From Methanosarcina siciliae T4/M (lineage in GTDB: Archaea > Halobacteriota > Methanosarcinia > Methanosarcinales > Methanosarcinaceae): 64,000 bases of DNA. The notes under the pieces are model-generated. The model did not search any database, had not been told where the DNA came from, and saw only the letters and a list, made by a program, of their open reading frames with translations. The stretch covers positions 4,402,001 to 4,466,000 of the forward strand of contig NZ_CP009506.1 in assembly GCF_000970085.1 (NCBI RefSeq). The letters run 5' to 3'. This document shows positions 17,969 through 26,739 of the stretch, piece by piece; positions within the stretch are counted from its first letter, which is position 1, and the number at the start of each line of letters is the position of its first letter. The translations under genes and the position numbers were made by a program.

Positions 17969-18148
17969 ATGAAGAGTTTTATTGTTAAAGGTAAATTTAA
18001 AGCAGGAAATACCTGGGAAAAATTCACAAAGAAGATCGAAAGTCAGAATGAAAAGAACGCAACTGACAAGACATATTCGATCTTCGGAAGCAAGCACGGC
18101 GTTAACAGAAGCCAGGTCCAGATCGAAAGCGTAGTAGCTGAGGAGTGA
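17969..18148 (+). CDS. rpl18a: 50S ribosomal protein L18a (LX)
   Basis: This is a short archaeal L18ae/LX protein of 59 residues: MKSFIVKGKFKAGNTWEKF, then SIFGSKHGVNRSQVQIESV. The start is placed at the second of two adjacent ATGs; the first (17966) would add one Met. The stop is immediately followed by the prefoldin gene, whose possible GTG start overlaps it. Confidence 0.9.
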   Translation: MKSFIVKGKFKAGNTWEKFTKKIESQNEKNATDKTYSIFGSKHGVNRSQVQIESVVAEE

Positions 18149-18153
18149 AGGAT

Positions 18154-18582
18154 ATGGCAGAAGTCAGTGAAGAAATCAGAAATCTGGCAGCCAGGCATCA
18201 GGAATTACAGAGGCAGGCTGAAGCTATCAGGCAGGAGATGGGCATGATACAGACTTCTCTCTCCAGTTGCGACCAGGCCATTGTGACGATAAATGAGCTG
18301 AAAGCAGCCTCAGAAGCAGGCAAGCCTGCGGAAACAATGGTTCCGGTAGGTTTTGGTTCTTACGTTTATGCTGAAGTAAAAAATCCAGATCGAATTATTG
18401 TCAATCTCGGAGCAGAATTTAGCGCGGAGGAAACTGCAGAAGAAGCAATCGGAACTCTGAACCGCCGCAAAGAGCAGCTTACAAAAATACTTGAACAGAT
18501 GAATGCTTCACTGACTAAGATTGTACAGGGGATGCAGACCCTTGAAGCAGAAGCTGCAAAACTTCAACCTGGCCAGGCCTGA
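18154..18582 (+). CDS. pfdA: prefoldin subunit alpha
   Basis: This is a 142-residue subunit of the hexameric co-chaperone that passes unfolded proteins to the thermosome. Long N- and C-terminal coiled coils (1-45 and 95-140) surround the beta-hairpin block TMVPVGFGSYVYAEVKNP and IIVNLGAEFSAE. I chose the ATG at 18154 with GGAGTGA upstream. It is in the conserved order L18a - prefoldin - ftsY. Confidence 0.95.
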   Translation: MAEVSEEIRNLAARHQELQRQAEAIRQEMGMIQTSLSSCDQAIVTINELKAASEAGKPAETMVPVGFGSYVYAEVKNPDRIIVNLGAEFSAEETAEEAIGTLNRRKEQLTKILEQMNASLTKIVQGMQTLEAEAAKLQPGQA

Positions 18583-18792
18583 ATAAAGCCCTGGCTCAGG
18601 CATACAACTTATTCGGAAAACAACGGGTTTGAGGATCTCGAAGACTTATTGAAAGAATCAAAGTCCGTATTTGGGAATCGAACAATATCATTAACTTTAA
18701 TTATTCCATCAACCCCAATTACCTAACTGATTTAACTGATCATAATTACTTCATTAAACTTTAATTCCTATTTTTTACTGAATTTTTTTGGG

Positions 18793-20055
18793 ATGGATCC
18801 TGTGTTCAACAAATTTAAAGAGAAACTTGGGAGTTTTAAGAAGGCGCTCAGCAAAACGATTGATGAAAAGGCAGTAGAAGTCGAACCGGTAGTCATTGAG
18901 CAGGTGCCTGAAAGCGAAGAAAGCCTCGAAGAGGAAATTGAGCCGATAATTGAGGAAGAGGTCCTTGAGGCTGCCCTGGAAGCAGAAAGTCCCGAAGCTG
19001 AAACGGAAACTGCTTCTCAGGCTATTGCTCATATTCCGATAGATGATCTGAAGAAGGCTGAATACAGGAAAAAGCTCAAAGACCGAAAGGAAGTCGGAGA
19101 GATAAAAGTGGAGGAAGAAAAGCCTCCTGAAGAGAAAAAGTCTTTTTTCAAAAAAGTCGCCCCGAAAATAGGGTTTGCCCAGAAAGCTAAAGCTCTTGTA
19201 TTTAACAGGGAAGTATATCTGGACAATAAAGACCTGGAAGAGCCTCTCTGGGAGCTCGAGATGGGCCTTCTGGAAAGTGACCTTGCCCTATCGGTTTCCG
19301 AGGCTATTGTCGAGTCCGTGAAAAACCAGCTCACAGGCACCACAAAAAGGATCGGAAGCAATACCGGGGAGATAGTTGAGGTTGCCCTGAAGAAAGCAAT
19401 CCTTGACGTCGTATCTGCCAATACCTTTGATTTCGATGAATATGTGAAAAACAGGGAAAAACCGGTTCATATTGTCTTTGTAGGGATTAACGGGACCGGG
19501 AAAACCACTTCGATCTCAAAGATAACCAACAGGCTGCTTAAATCAGGGTATTCCGTAGTCCTTGCTGCGGGAGATACCTTCAGGGCAGGCGCTATTGACC
19601 AGCTTGGAATTCATGCAAGCCGACTCGGGGTAAAGATGATCAAACATCAGGCAGGAGCCGACCCGGCAGCTGTTATTTATGATGCTGTCCAGTATGCAAA
19701 AGCCCATAAGATCGATTTTGTGCTTTCCGATACCGCAGGCCGTATGCACACGAACATGAACCTTATGGCCCAGATGGAGAAGATCTGCAGGGTAAGCTCT
19801 CCTGACCTTATTATCTTCGTGGACGAAGCCGTGGCCGGAAACGATGCGGTAGAAAGGGCTGCCCAGTTTAATGAGGCCGTCCCGATTGACGGGTCCATCC
19901 TGACAAAAATCGATGCCGATGCAAAAGGAGGATCTGCCATCTCCATTGCTTACATTACAGGCAAACCGATTCTCTTTTTCGGGGTTGGGCAGGGGTATGA
20001 AGATCTGAAAAAATTCGATCCCGAATGGTTTGTAGACCAGCTTTTCAACCAGTAA
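18793..20055 (+). CDS. ftsY: signal recognition particle receptor FtsY
   Basis: This GTPase pairs with SRP54 to dock ribosomes at the membrane translocon. The 420-residue protein has an acidic, Glu-rich N-terminal region (25-80), a Lys-rich connector and the NG domain, with GINGTGKTTSISK (P-loop), DTFRAGAIDQL, DTAGRMHTN and TKIDADAKGG. The N-terminal acidic extension is typical of membrane targeting in FtsY. About 210 bases separate it from prefoldin, so it may have its own promoter. Confidence 0.96.
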   Translation: MDPVFNKFKEKLGSFKKALSKTIDEKAVEVEPVVIEQVPESEESLEEEIEPIIEEEVLEAALEAESPEAETETASQAIAHIPIDDLKKAEYRKKLKDRKEVGEIKVEEEKPPEEKKSFFKKVAPKIGFAQKAKALVFNREVYLDNKDLEEPLWELEMGLLESDLALSVSEAIVESVKNQLTGTTKRIGSNTGEIVEVALKKAILDVVSANTFDFDEYVKNREKPVHIVFVGINGTGKTTSISKITNRLLKSGYSVVLAAGDTFRAGAIDQLGIHASRLGVKMIKHQAGADPAAVIYDAVQYAKAHKIDFVLSDTAGRMHTNMNLMAQMEKICRVSSPDLIIFVDEAVAGNDAVERAAQFNEAVPIDGSILTKIDADAKGGSAISIAYITGKPILFFGVGQGYEDLKKFDPEWFVDQLFNQ

Positions 20056-20199
20056 GCGTAAAACAGTAAGCTCTCAGTAATCAGAATGATTCCCGGAAAA
20101 GAAAGAGTGCAGGAACAAATAGCTCACTTACGGAAGTAGCGTATTTATGCCCGTAGCTCTGAGTGTTTTCCGGGAATTCAACTGTAAAATCGGGTATCT

Positions 20200-20379
20200 T
20201 TAAGGCTCTTCGGGAATTATAATCCAGGCGATAATATAACCAACTACTCCAATCCCTTCCAGGGCAAGGAGCACCCATAAAAGCCTGATAAGCGTAGGGT
20301 CCACATCAAGGTATTCGCCTATGCCCCCACATACTCCGGCAATGATCCTGTTTTTCTTTGATCTGTATAGTTTCTTCAT
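20200..20379 (-). CDS. PspC-domain small membrane protein
   Basis: This is a 59-residue protein with the PspC pattern: KKLYRSKKNRIIAGVCGG, then GEYLDVDPTLIRLLWVLLAL and a membrane helix ending in IIAWIIIPEEP. GAGGTTG lies eight bases before the ATG at 20379. In bacteria PspC links membrane stress to the Psp response, but archaeal stand-alone PspC proteins have no defined role that I know of. It stands between the convergent ftsY and the transglutaminase-like gene. Confidence 0.88.
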   Translation of the reverse strand: MKKLYRSKKNRIIAGVCGGIGEYLDVDPTLIRLLWVLLALEGIGVVGYIIAWIIIPEEP

Positions 20380-20520
20380 ATGACTACAACCTCTACTTCA
20401 GGAAAACGTTCCGAGTTCCCTTAATTATAACCAGTTTTCTGATTATACCGGATTTGAATTTGGTTTTCCCTTATAATGAATTGTTTATATAAGATTTATA
20501 AGTGATTATCCTTTTTTGTA

Positions 20521-21612
20521 TCAGATGCTTACCCATTCACTAATTATTTCTTCCGTGAACAGGTTTTCCCCAAGAGCCCGCACATACACCCTGAAAGTCT
20601 TGCCTCCGGGAACCCTAAGCCCTGTTGCGGTAAACTGGTAAGCTTCTTCCGGCTCTACATCTACAGGATCACTTTCTACCTGGTCCCAAATCACGCTTTC
20701 ATCATCAGCCTGAAGGGCAACATAAATAGTGGTATTTTCAGCCATTTCGGAACCCACATTTCTGAGAGTTACATTTACGTCCACCCACCCTCCTTTATTC
20801 GAGTACTCACACTGAGCACTAAAATCCAGGTTAACAAGGGGTCTTCTGTACACAGGGATGACCTGGACAGGCTCACTCTTATATTCTTCAGGCATCTCTC
20901 CGATCTGCCAGTTGCTTCCTGTGGTTTCCAGATAGTAATAGTGATTGTTTTTATATTCAAAACTCCTGCCTTCTGTTTCAGGGTCGCACTTTATTCCGAG
21001 CGCCATATGCTCCGGGAGTTCGAGGAGGACGACATCGTATCCCATCTCCTGCAGGATCGCTACGGAAAGGATGGAGGTGTCTTCACAGTCTCCTCCGTTA
21101 TCATAGAGAGTCTCATAAGGGAAACGGGGGTACTGGTCATATCCTGAACTTGCAAAGTCCGAAGTGTAGTTCAGGGACTGGATAAAAGAAACACAAAGTC
21201 CGGGTACCTTGTTTTCTTCAAGCCCGTACTCTTTTGAAAGGGAAAGAAGGGTATCTGCAATATTTTTGATCAGCCAGTCGTCATAGGGATCCGAAGCAAA
21301 AAGGTCATACTCCCTTTTGCGCGTCCTTGACTTATAAGCGTCATATAGCTTGTCGTCAAGCAGTAAACTAAGGCTCCACCTGTAGCCTTCATAGTTCCAT
21401 GAGTAAGTTCGGGAAGATTTCCCTGGTGATACGGCTTCTTCCACGACCAGGCTGCTGGAAGGCTCAATATTTTCATCCGCTGCTCCCTGCAGGTTATTCT
21501 GTATCCCTTTGTCACCAGAATCTCCGGATTCCTCGGAAAAAGGCCAGAAGAAATAAACCCCGACCAGATAAACGAGTAAGAAAAGAAAAATCAGTTTAAT
21601 TCTAGCTTTCAT
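20521..21612 (-). CDS. transglutaminase-like protein with N-terminal anchor and CARDB-like domain
   Basis: This 363-residue exported protein has one N-terminal membrane helix (residues 4-24), so the rest should face outside. A transglutaminase/protease core follows, with the catalytic Cys in DNGGDCEDTS and His in LPEHMALGI; the expected Asp partner would lie shortly after. From about residue 255 a beta-rich CARDB-like adhesion domain appears (VDVNVTLRNVGSEMAENTTIYVAL). The start ATG 21612 is set by GGTGTTGATC directly upstream. A role in cell-envelope protein processing is inferred. Confidence 0.78.
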   Translation of the reverse strand: MKARIKLIFLFLLVYLVGVYFFWPFSEESGDSGDKGIQNNLQGAADENIEPSSSLVVEEAVSPGKSSRTYSWNYEGYRWSLSLLLDDKLYDAYKSRTRKREYDLFASDPYDDWLIKNIADTLLSLSKEYGLEENKVPGLCVSFIQSLNYTSDFASSGYDQYPRFPYETLYDNGGDCEDTSILSVAILQEMGYDVVLLELPEHMALGIKCDPETEGRSFEYKNNHYYYLETTGSNWQIGEMPEEYKSEPVQVIPVYRRPLVNLDFSAQCEYSNKGGWVDVNVTLRNVGSEMAENTTIYVALQADDESVIWDQVESDPVDVEPEEAYQFTATGLRVPGGKTFRVYVRALGENLFTEEIISEWVSI

Positions 21613-21646
21613 GATCAACACCCACCCGGATATACTCAATCAAACC

Positions 21647-22627
21647 TCATTTCCAGAGGCCCTCTCTTAAGTGAGACTCCGCAGGATTCAATTCTATCAA
21701 ATCTTCGGGATACGGTTCGAAAAAGGTCTGGTGCATAAGGTAGTCGTTTTCAAACCGTACGATCCACGACCTGATTGTATTTATTGCGGGACAGAGGGTA
21801 GTCTTTCCTTCCCTGTACTTCTGGACCCAGTCAAGAAACAGGGTCTTCTCGCGGCTCGAAAGTTTATCCGAAAAATACCCCAATACATGCATCAACACAT
21901 TTATTGTGGAGGTATATTTCGGGGCACCGGAGAGAGCATTGTACAGGTGTATCTCATATTCGGAAGCCAGTTCTTTGAAGGTTTTTCCTTCTCTGTTTGC
22001 GACAATTTCCCCCAATTTGCGGAGCTCTGCCTGGCTGTAAGCCATAAGAAGAAGTTTGTTCTCCGTGTGGAAGTCTATAAGATCCTTCATACTACCTTTG
22101 GCCTTTACTTCTCGAAAAGCTGTTAATGTAAAGAGTTTTGTCAGGAAATGCTCTTTTATCCGGGAATTTCGTAATCTGCCTTCATCTTCAACAGGGAGGA
22201 AAGGGTATTTTTCCAGAACCGCACCCCCGAAGTATCCCGAAGTTTTCCCAATGGCTCCTTTTCCATCTACGGACGGGTAAAACTTTACGTCCTTGAACCC
22301 ACAGGAAGGAGACCTGAACTTCAGGATGAAACCGTCCACGTTTTCTATAGAGTCAAGGAAACGAGTACAGAAAGTTTTCATATCCTCCGTGACATCCTTC
22401 CCTCCCGAGGGCTGAATAAGCCTGTGTTCGCCCCTCTCCAGGACTATTCTTACCGGCTTTCTTGGAATTCCAAGCCCGATCTCTACTTCTGGACAGACAG
22501 GCAGGAAATCAACGTATTCCTTAAGTTTTGCCACCGCAGGACTCCTAATCATATCCCCGTTATATCGACAGTGTTCGAACTCAAGGCACTTGCTAACAAC
22601 GACCTTCGGCCGAGAAAACTCTCGCAT
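21647..22627 (-). CDS. DUF523 / DUF1722 two-domain protein
   Basis: This is a 326-residue protein. The N-terminal half fits DUF523, with the conserved Cys in VVVSKCLEFEHCRYNG and SPSCGF. The C-terminal half fits DUF1722 (YbgA-like), with HTENKLLLMAYSQAELRKLG and the YTSTINVLMHVLGYF block. This fusion is common in bacteria and in Methanosarcina. A role in DNA repair or stress has been suggested for YbgA-like proteins, without firm proof. It lies just upstream of the transglutaminase-like gene (34-base gap). Confidence 0.82.
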   Translation of the reverse strand: MREFSRPKVVVSKCLEFEHCRYNGDMIRSPAVAKLKEYVDFLPVCPEVEIGLGIPRKPVRIVLERGEHRLIQPSGGKDVTEDMKTFCTRFLDSIENVDGFILKFRSPSCGFKDVKFYPSVDGKGAIGKTSGYFGGAVLEKYPFLPVEDEGRLRNSRIKEHFLTKLFTLTAFREVKAKGSMKDLIDFHTENKLLLMAYSQAELRKLGEIVANREGKTFKELASEYEIHLYNALSGAPKYTSTINVLMHVLGYFSDKLSSREKTLFLDWVQKYREGKTTLCPAINTIRSWIVRFENDYLMHQTFFEPYPEDLIELNPAESHLREGLWK

Positions 22628-22954
22628 TTAACCCCCATACAAAAAGGAATTACTTGCATAAATTGCTTTTCAGGCAAAAAAGAGCATGGGGCTTATTCAA
22701 AAGAGTTGTAAGTTTATAATAGGGGTTATAATGGCAGTATTTCCAGAAAGGAGGGATTTTTTCCGTTATCAGCAAGAGATATATAACAATGGAATGAATA
22801 ATAAGATAGTTTTTGGGGACGATTAAAGGGAATGAGTAGTGCTTTTCATGATTCAATACCATTAACCTGAAGTCGTGCTTCCGATAACGGAAAATTGTTG
22901 CATCCTAGAGTATGAGGTGAGAACATAACAGAAACAGAATCCGAACAGATACGT
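22628..22954. other. divergent promoter spacer
   Basis: This is a gene-free stretch between the divergent DUF523/1722 and peroxiredoxin genes, AT-rich with TATA-like runs (agatatataac near 22785). Its right end carries the GAGGTGA ribosome binding site (22914-22920) of the peroxiredoxin gene, placed in front of an ATA codon. Confidence 0.55.
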
Positions 22955-23614
22955 ATGCCTCTCATTGGAGATGATGCCCCTTCATTCACCGCAGTGACCA
23001 CACAGGGAATGATCAATTTCCCTGATGATTATAAAGGAAAATGGGTCATCCTGTTCAGCCACCCTGCAGACTTCACGCCCGTATGTACTACGGAATTCAT
23101 GACTTTTGCCAGTATGCAGGAAGAGTTCAGGGAAATGAACACCGAATTGATAGGACTCTCCATAGACAGCGTATTTTCTCATATTGCCTGGCTTAAGCGG
23201 ATCGAAGAGAAAATCGAATATAAAGGTATGAAAAATATCGAGGTAAAATTCCCTGTGATAGAAGACCTGAAAATGGAGGTTGCAAAAAAATACGGTATGC
23301 TCCAGCCAAAAACTTCGACTACACAGGCTGTAAGAGCCGTATTCATCATAGACCCCGAAGCCAAAATCAGGACAATACTCTACTATCCGCAGTCAACCGG
23401 CAGGAATATGCAGGAAATCAAGAGAATAGTAATCGCCCTTCAGAAGAATTCAGCCGAAAAAGTTGCAACCCCGGCTAACTGGCAGCCCGGCGACGATGTA
23501 ATCATTCCGCCTCCCAATTCAATGGAAGCCGTAAAAGAAAGGCTTGGAACGGAAGAGGAAGGAAAGTGTTGTCTTGACTGGTTCCTCTGCCTGAAAAAAG
23601 ATAGCAAAAAATAA
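22955..23614 (+). CDS. peroxiredoxin (Prx6/AhpC-type)
   Basis: This thiol peroxidase reduces H2O2 and organic peroxides. It is 219 residues long from the first ATG. The peroxidatic Cys44 is in HPADFTPVCTTEF, with the Prx6-type arginine-containing segment later (QAVRAVFIIDPEAKIR). The C-terminal extension holds Cys205, Cys206 and Cys212 as possible resolving cysteines. Oddity: the only good ribosome binding site, GAGGTGA (22914-22920), is 34 bases from this ATG and four bases from an in-frame ATA codon at 22925. Translation may therefore begin ten codons earlier (ITETESEQIR) from a non-standard start. Confidence 0.92.
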   Translation: MPLIGDDAPSFTAVTTQGMINFPDDYKGKWVILFSHPADFTPVCTTEFMTFASMQEEFREMNTELIGLSIDSVFSHIAWLKRIEEKIEYKGMKNIEVKFPVIEDLKMEVAKKYGMLQPKTSTTQAVRAVFIIDPEAKIRTILYYPQSTGRNMQEIKRIVIALQKNSAEKVATPANWQPGDDVIIPPPNSMEAVKERLGTEEEGKCCLDWFLCLKKDSKK

Positions 23615-24322
23615 GCTAAAAAATATTTTACTTTTTTTGATGAGAGTTCCCCAGATATATGAATTTCTGCGGGGACTGAAAATAAAAGAACAATTTGGGG
23701 AGGAACCTCTTTCCCCCATAAGAGATTCCTCCTGGCGAACGGAGTGTTTAAGAACTCCGATTCCCCAAAATTTTCTGTAATTTTTTCATCTTTACTGTTT
23801 ATCTCAGCTTTTCGTTGACTTTCCGTTTATCGTGATTTCTCAGTTCGATGATGAATGTCGCTGGAAGAATAAATTCGCAGCTCGGAAGAATACGGATAGA
23901 TACTCCAAGTCCGAATATTGTCATAACTGAAAGCTGGACATGAGATATGAAGTATGACCCCCGTTTCTTCCAATCTTACATGTTCAGCTTAATTATTTGA
24001 CTAAAATAATATTGAATACACTGATATATAATATTTGCTCCTATTTATCACTAACATTCGTTATCTTTTTTAGATAATTATACGAGATGAGCAGGATAAG
24101 GTCAGAGGGGGGTAAAGTCAGAGAGAGGTTAAAGTCAGAGGTGAGGTTAAAGTCAGAGAGAGGTTAAATAACGACAGAATAAAAATCAAAAGGCAAAAAC
24201 TAAGCCTTAAAACCAAATTTAATCTGAATAAATTCACATTTTGAAATCTTCTGAATAAGTTACCAATTAAAAAAGAAGATGAATGATATAAAAATAAAGG
24301 GAAGGAGAGAAGGAGTCGGATA
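23615..24322. other. gene-free spacer between convergent genes
   Basis: This stretch lies between the ends of the peroxiredoxin gene and proC. A minus-strand reading frame of 41 codons (23799-23924, MTIFGLGVSIRILPSCEFIL at its start) has protein-like composition but no ribosome binding site and no recognised relative; it may be a gene remnant. A GTCAGAG tandem repeat lies at 24100-24167. Confidence 0.45.
24100..24167. repeat. short tandem repeat, unit 16-18 bp
   Basis: Four copies of a unit beginning GTCAGAG and ending in GGTTAAA (copies begin at 24101, 24117, 24134 and 24152) lie 3' of proC. Unit length grows by one base per copy (16, 17, 18). Non-coding. Confidence 0.8.
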
Positions 24323-25135
24323 TTATTTCTTTCCGAGTTCCTTTGAGCGTTCACTTGCCCTTATTACTGCATTCATAAAAGCAGCCCGGATCCCGGCTTC
24401 TTCAAGGGCGTGAATCCCCTGGATTGTAGTTCCGGCGGGAGATGTAACCATATCTTTGAGTTCTCCCGGGTGCATGCCTGTTTCAAGCGCCATTTTTGCA
24501 GCTCCCAGCACAGTCTGGGCTGCAAGCGTGAGTGCGCTCTTCCTGTCCATCCCTTCAAGGACAGCCCCGTCAGCCATTGCTTCAATAACCGGGAAAATAA
24601 ACGCAGGTCCGCTGCCCGAAAGCCCTGTTACGGCATCCATCAGAGATTCCTGTACCTGGACTGCCGTGCCGACTGCAGAAAAGATCTCAAGGGCAGCTTT
24701 CAGATCCTCGGGAGTGGCGTTCTTTCCGGGGGCGATCCCTGAAGCAGCTTCAGAAACCGTGGCTGCTATGTTTGGCATCACGCGCACGACCCTGGTGCCT
24801 TCAAGGAGAGCGTCCTCGTAGGTGGAGAGAGGTACTCCTGCAGCAATTGAGATCACGAGTTTTTCCGAAGTGATGTCACTCTTGAGGTTTGCGAGCACCG
24901 GGCCCAGGGTCTGGGGCTTTACTGCAAGAACAAGAATATCCGATTCCCGGACGATAACGGCGTTGTCAGTTGATACCCGGATTCCCAGCTTTGCCTGCAG
25001 GTCTTTCAAAAAGGGCTCGTATACATCACTTGCCCCTATATTTTCGGGCGTTACGATTCCGGCTTTAATGATGCCCTGCATGAGGGCAGAGCCCATTTTC
25101 CCTGCCCCTATGAATCCTATTTTTTGATTTTCCAT
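24323..25135 (-). CDS. proC: pyrroline-5-carboxylate reductase
   Basis: This enzyme performs the last step of proline synthesis, the NAD(P)H-dependent reduction of pyrroline-5-carboxylate. The 270-residue protein has the nucleotide-binding GFIGAGKMGSA, VLAVKPQ and VRVMPN, and the substrate-binding TGLSGSGPAFIF and TSPAGTTIQGIHALE. The ATG at 25135 has GGAG upstream. It follows proA and proB on the same strand; the repeat-rich 308-base gap after proB suggests it may also have separate control. Confidence 0.95.
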   Translation of the reverse strand: MENQKIGFIGAGKMGSALMQGIIKAGIVTPENIGASDVYEPFLKDLQAKLGIRVSTDNAVIVRESDILVLAVKPQTLGPVLANLKSDITSEKLVISIAAGVPLSTYEDALLEGTRVVRVMPNIAATVSEAASGIAPGKNATPEDLKAALEIFSAVGTAVQVQESLMDAVTGLSGSGPAFIFPVIEAMADGAVLEGMDRKSALTLAAQTVLGAAKMALETGMHPGELKDMVTSPAGTTIQGIHALEEAGIRAAFMNAVIRASERSKELGKK

Positions 25136-25241
25136 GTACAAAATCTCCTTATTTCCAGAAAATAATTTTAAATTAAATTTTGAAAAGGAATACTTCCGAA
25201 GCTCACCTGTGAAATGCTGATCTCAAAGCACACCTGCATTT

Positions 25242-25365
25242 ATTACCTGTTAAGGTTTCGGAAACTCATATTCTGTTAGAGTTGGAAACTCAATATTACC
25301 TGTTAAAGTTTACCTGTTAAAGTTTCGGGAACTCATATTACTTTTTTAAGCTTCGGAAACTCAAT
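25242..25365. repeat. degenerate tandem repeat between proB and proC
   Basis: About five imperfect units of 25-29 bases follow the pattern attacctgttaaagttt then cggaaactca. Several contain the short inverted repeat AGTT...AACT. The array is in the transcribed gap between proB and proC, so it could affect mRNA structure or readthrough. Beyond the array the gap has no gene. Confidence 0.65.
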
Positions 25366-25443
25366 ATCCCGGTCGAACTCTCCGGATTTATTGCGGTTTT
25401 CCGGGGTCAGACGAGATACGGGATATTTTCCTGACCGATGAAT

Positions 25444-26601
25444 TTAATTTATCTCTTCCAGTATGCCGATATTTTCTTTCTTAATTACATTATCATAATT
25501 GTTATAGCCCAGAATACTGTCAATTTGATTTGTCTGGGCTCCTTTGATTTTGATAAGTTCTTCGGAAGTATAATCCGTGATCCCTTTTGCAAAGACCCTG
25601 CCTTCACACTCGAGCTTCACGACGTCTCCCCTGTCAAAAGTTCCATCAATATCCACAATCCCTGCAGGCAGGAGGCTGTTTTTTCCCAGCACCGCAGCTT
25701 TTGCTCCGGCGTCCACCCGGACAGTCCCTGAGGCCCTGGCAAGAATTATCCAGCGAGCGCGGTTTTTCTGAATATGCCTCTCTGCAAGGAAGAGCGTTCC
25801 GATCTCTTCTCCGGAAAGGATCTTCATAACCACATCCTCTATGTCACTGTTTGCGATTACGACATAGCAGCCTGCCATGCTGCAGATTTTTGCAGCTTTT
25901 ATCTTGGTCCGCATCCCTCCCACACCCTTGAAGCTTGTGGGGTCTCCTCCGTAGCTCTCGATTTCAGGTGTGATCTTTTTTACAAGGGCCAGTAGCTTTG
26001 CGTCACGATGTATTTTTGGGTTCCTGTCAAAGAGACCGTCAATGTCTGAAAGGATGATCAGGAGGTCAGCATCAATTTTGCTTGCAACCATTGCAGAGAG
26101 CTTGTCATTGTCCCCGAAGATTGCTTCAATCTCGTTTGTACAGGTACAATCGTTTTCATTTATTATCGGGACGACCCCATACTCCAGAAGGGCTGAAATG
26201 CTGTTCCTCAGGTTAAGGTAGGTTACGCGGTCGGAATAGAATTCATAGGTAAGAAGGATCTGGGCTACCTTCATCCCATATCTGGAAAAAGCCCTGCTCC
26301 AGTCCTGCATCAGTATGCTCTGCCCCACAGCTGCAGCTGCCTGCCTTATAGGGATCTCACGGGGTTTGGGGACTATGCCCATCTCGTTAAGCCCCACGCC
26401 TATTGCTCCCGAACTTACAAGAATTACTTCTTTTCCCTGTTTTCGAAGCTCGTAGACCTGAGCTGCGATACTTTCCATAAAAGCCGGGTCAATATTGCAG
26501 TTTTCCTTTGTGTGGTCGCAGCCCTTTCTGGTTATCGAAGAAGTTCCAATCTTAATAACGATTTTATTAACATCACGGAAGAATTGTTCTCTATCTGTCA
26601 A
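25444..26601 (-). CDS. proB: glutamate 5-kinase
   Basis: This enzyme phosphorylates glutamate to glutamyl 5-phosphate, the first step of proline synthesis and normally its feedback-control point. The 385-residue protein has the amino-acid-kinase fold (KIVIKIGTSSIT, VSSGAIGVGL, NENDCTCTNEI, FGDNDKLSA, GVGGMRTKIKAA) and a C-terminal PUA domain (about 290-370). The start is TTG at 26601 with GAGG upstream. A 138-base gap separates it from proA. Confidence 0.95.
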   Translation of the reverse strand: MTDREQFFRDVNKIVIKIGTSSITRKGCDHTKENCNIDPAFMESIAAQVYELRKQGKEVILVSSGAIGVGLNEMGIVPKPREIPIRQAAAAVGQSILMQDWSRAFSRYGMKVAQILLTYEFYSDRVTYLNLRNSISALLEYGVVPIINENDCTCTNEIEAIFGDNDKLSAMVASKIDADLLIILSDIDGLFDRNPKIHRDAKLLALVKKITPEIESYGGDPTSFKGVGGMRTKIKAAKICSMAGCYVVIANSDIEDVVMKILSGEEIGTLFLAERHIQKNRARWIILARASGTVRVDAGAKAAVLGKNSLLPAGIVDIDGTFDRGDVVKLECEGRVFAKGITDYTSEELIKIKGAQTNQIDSILGYNNYDNVIKKENIGILEEIN

Positions 26602-26739
26602 TGGAAGTGCCTCTGAAGGTTATTTGGAAGACGGCTGCAGATAACCTCGACCGCAACCGGGATTTCCGGTTTTTGCACTTTACCTGCGCTGGTATTTCGA
26701 TTCAAATATATAAACATATCATAAATATTCAGGGGTGTA

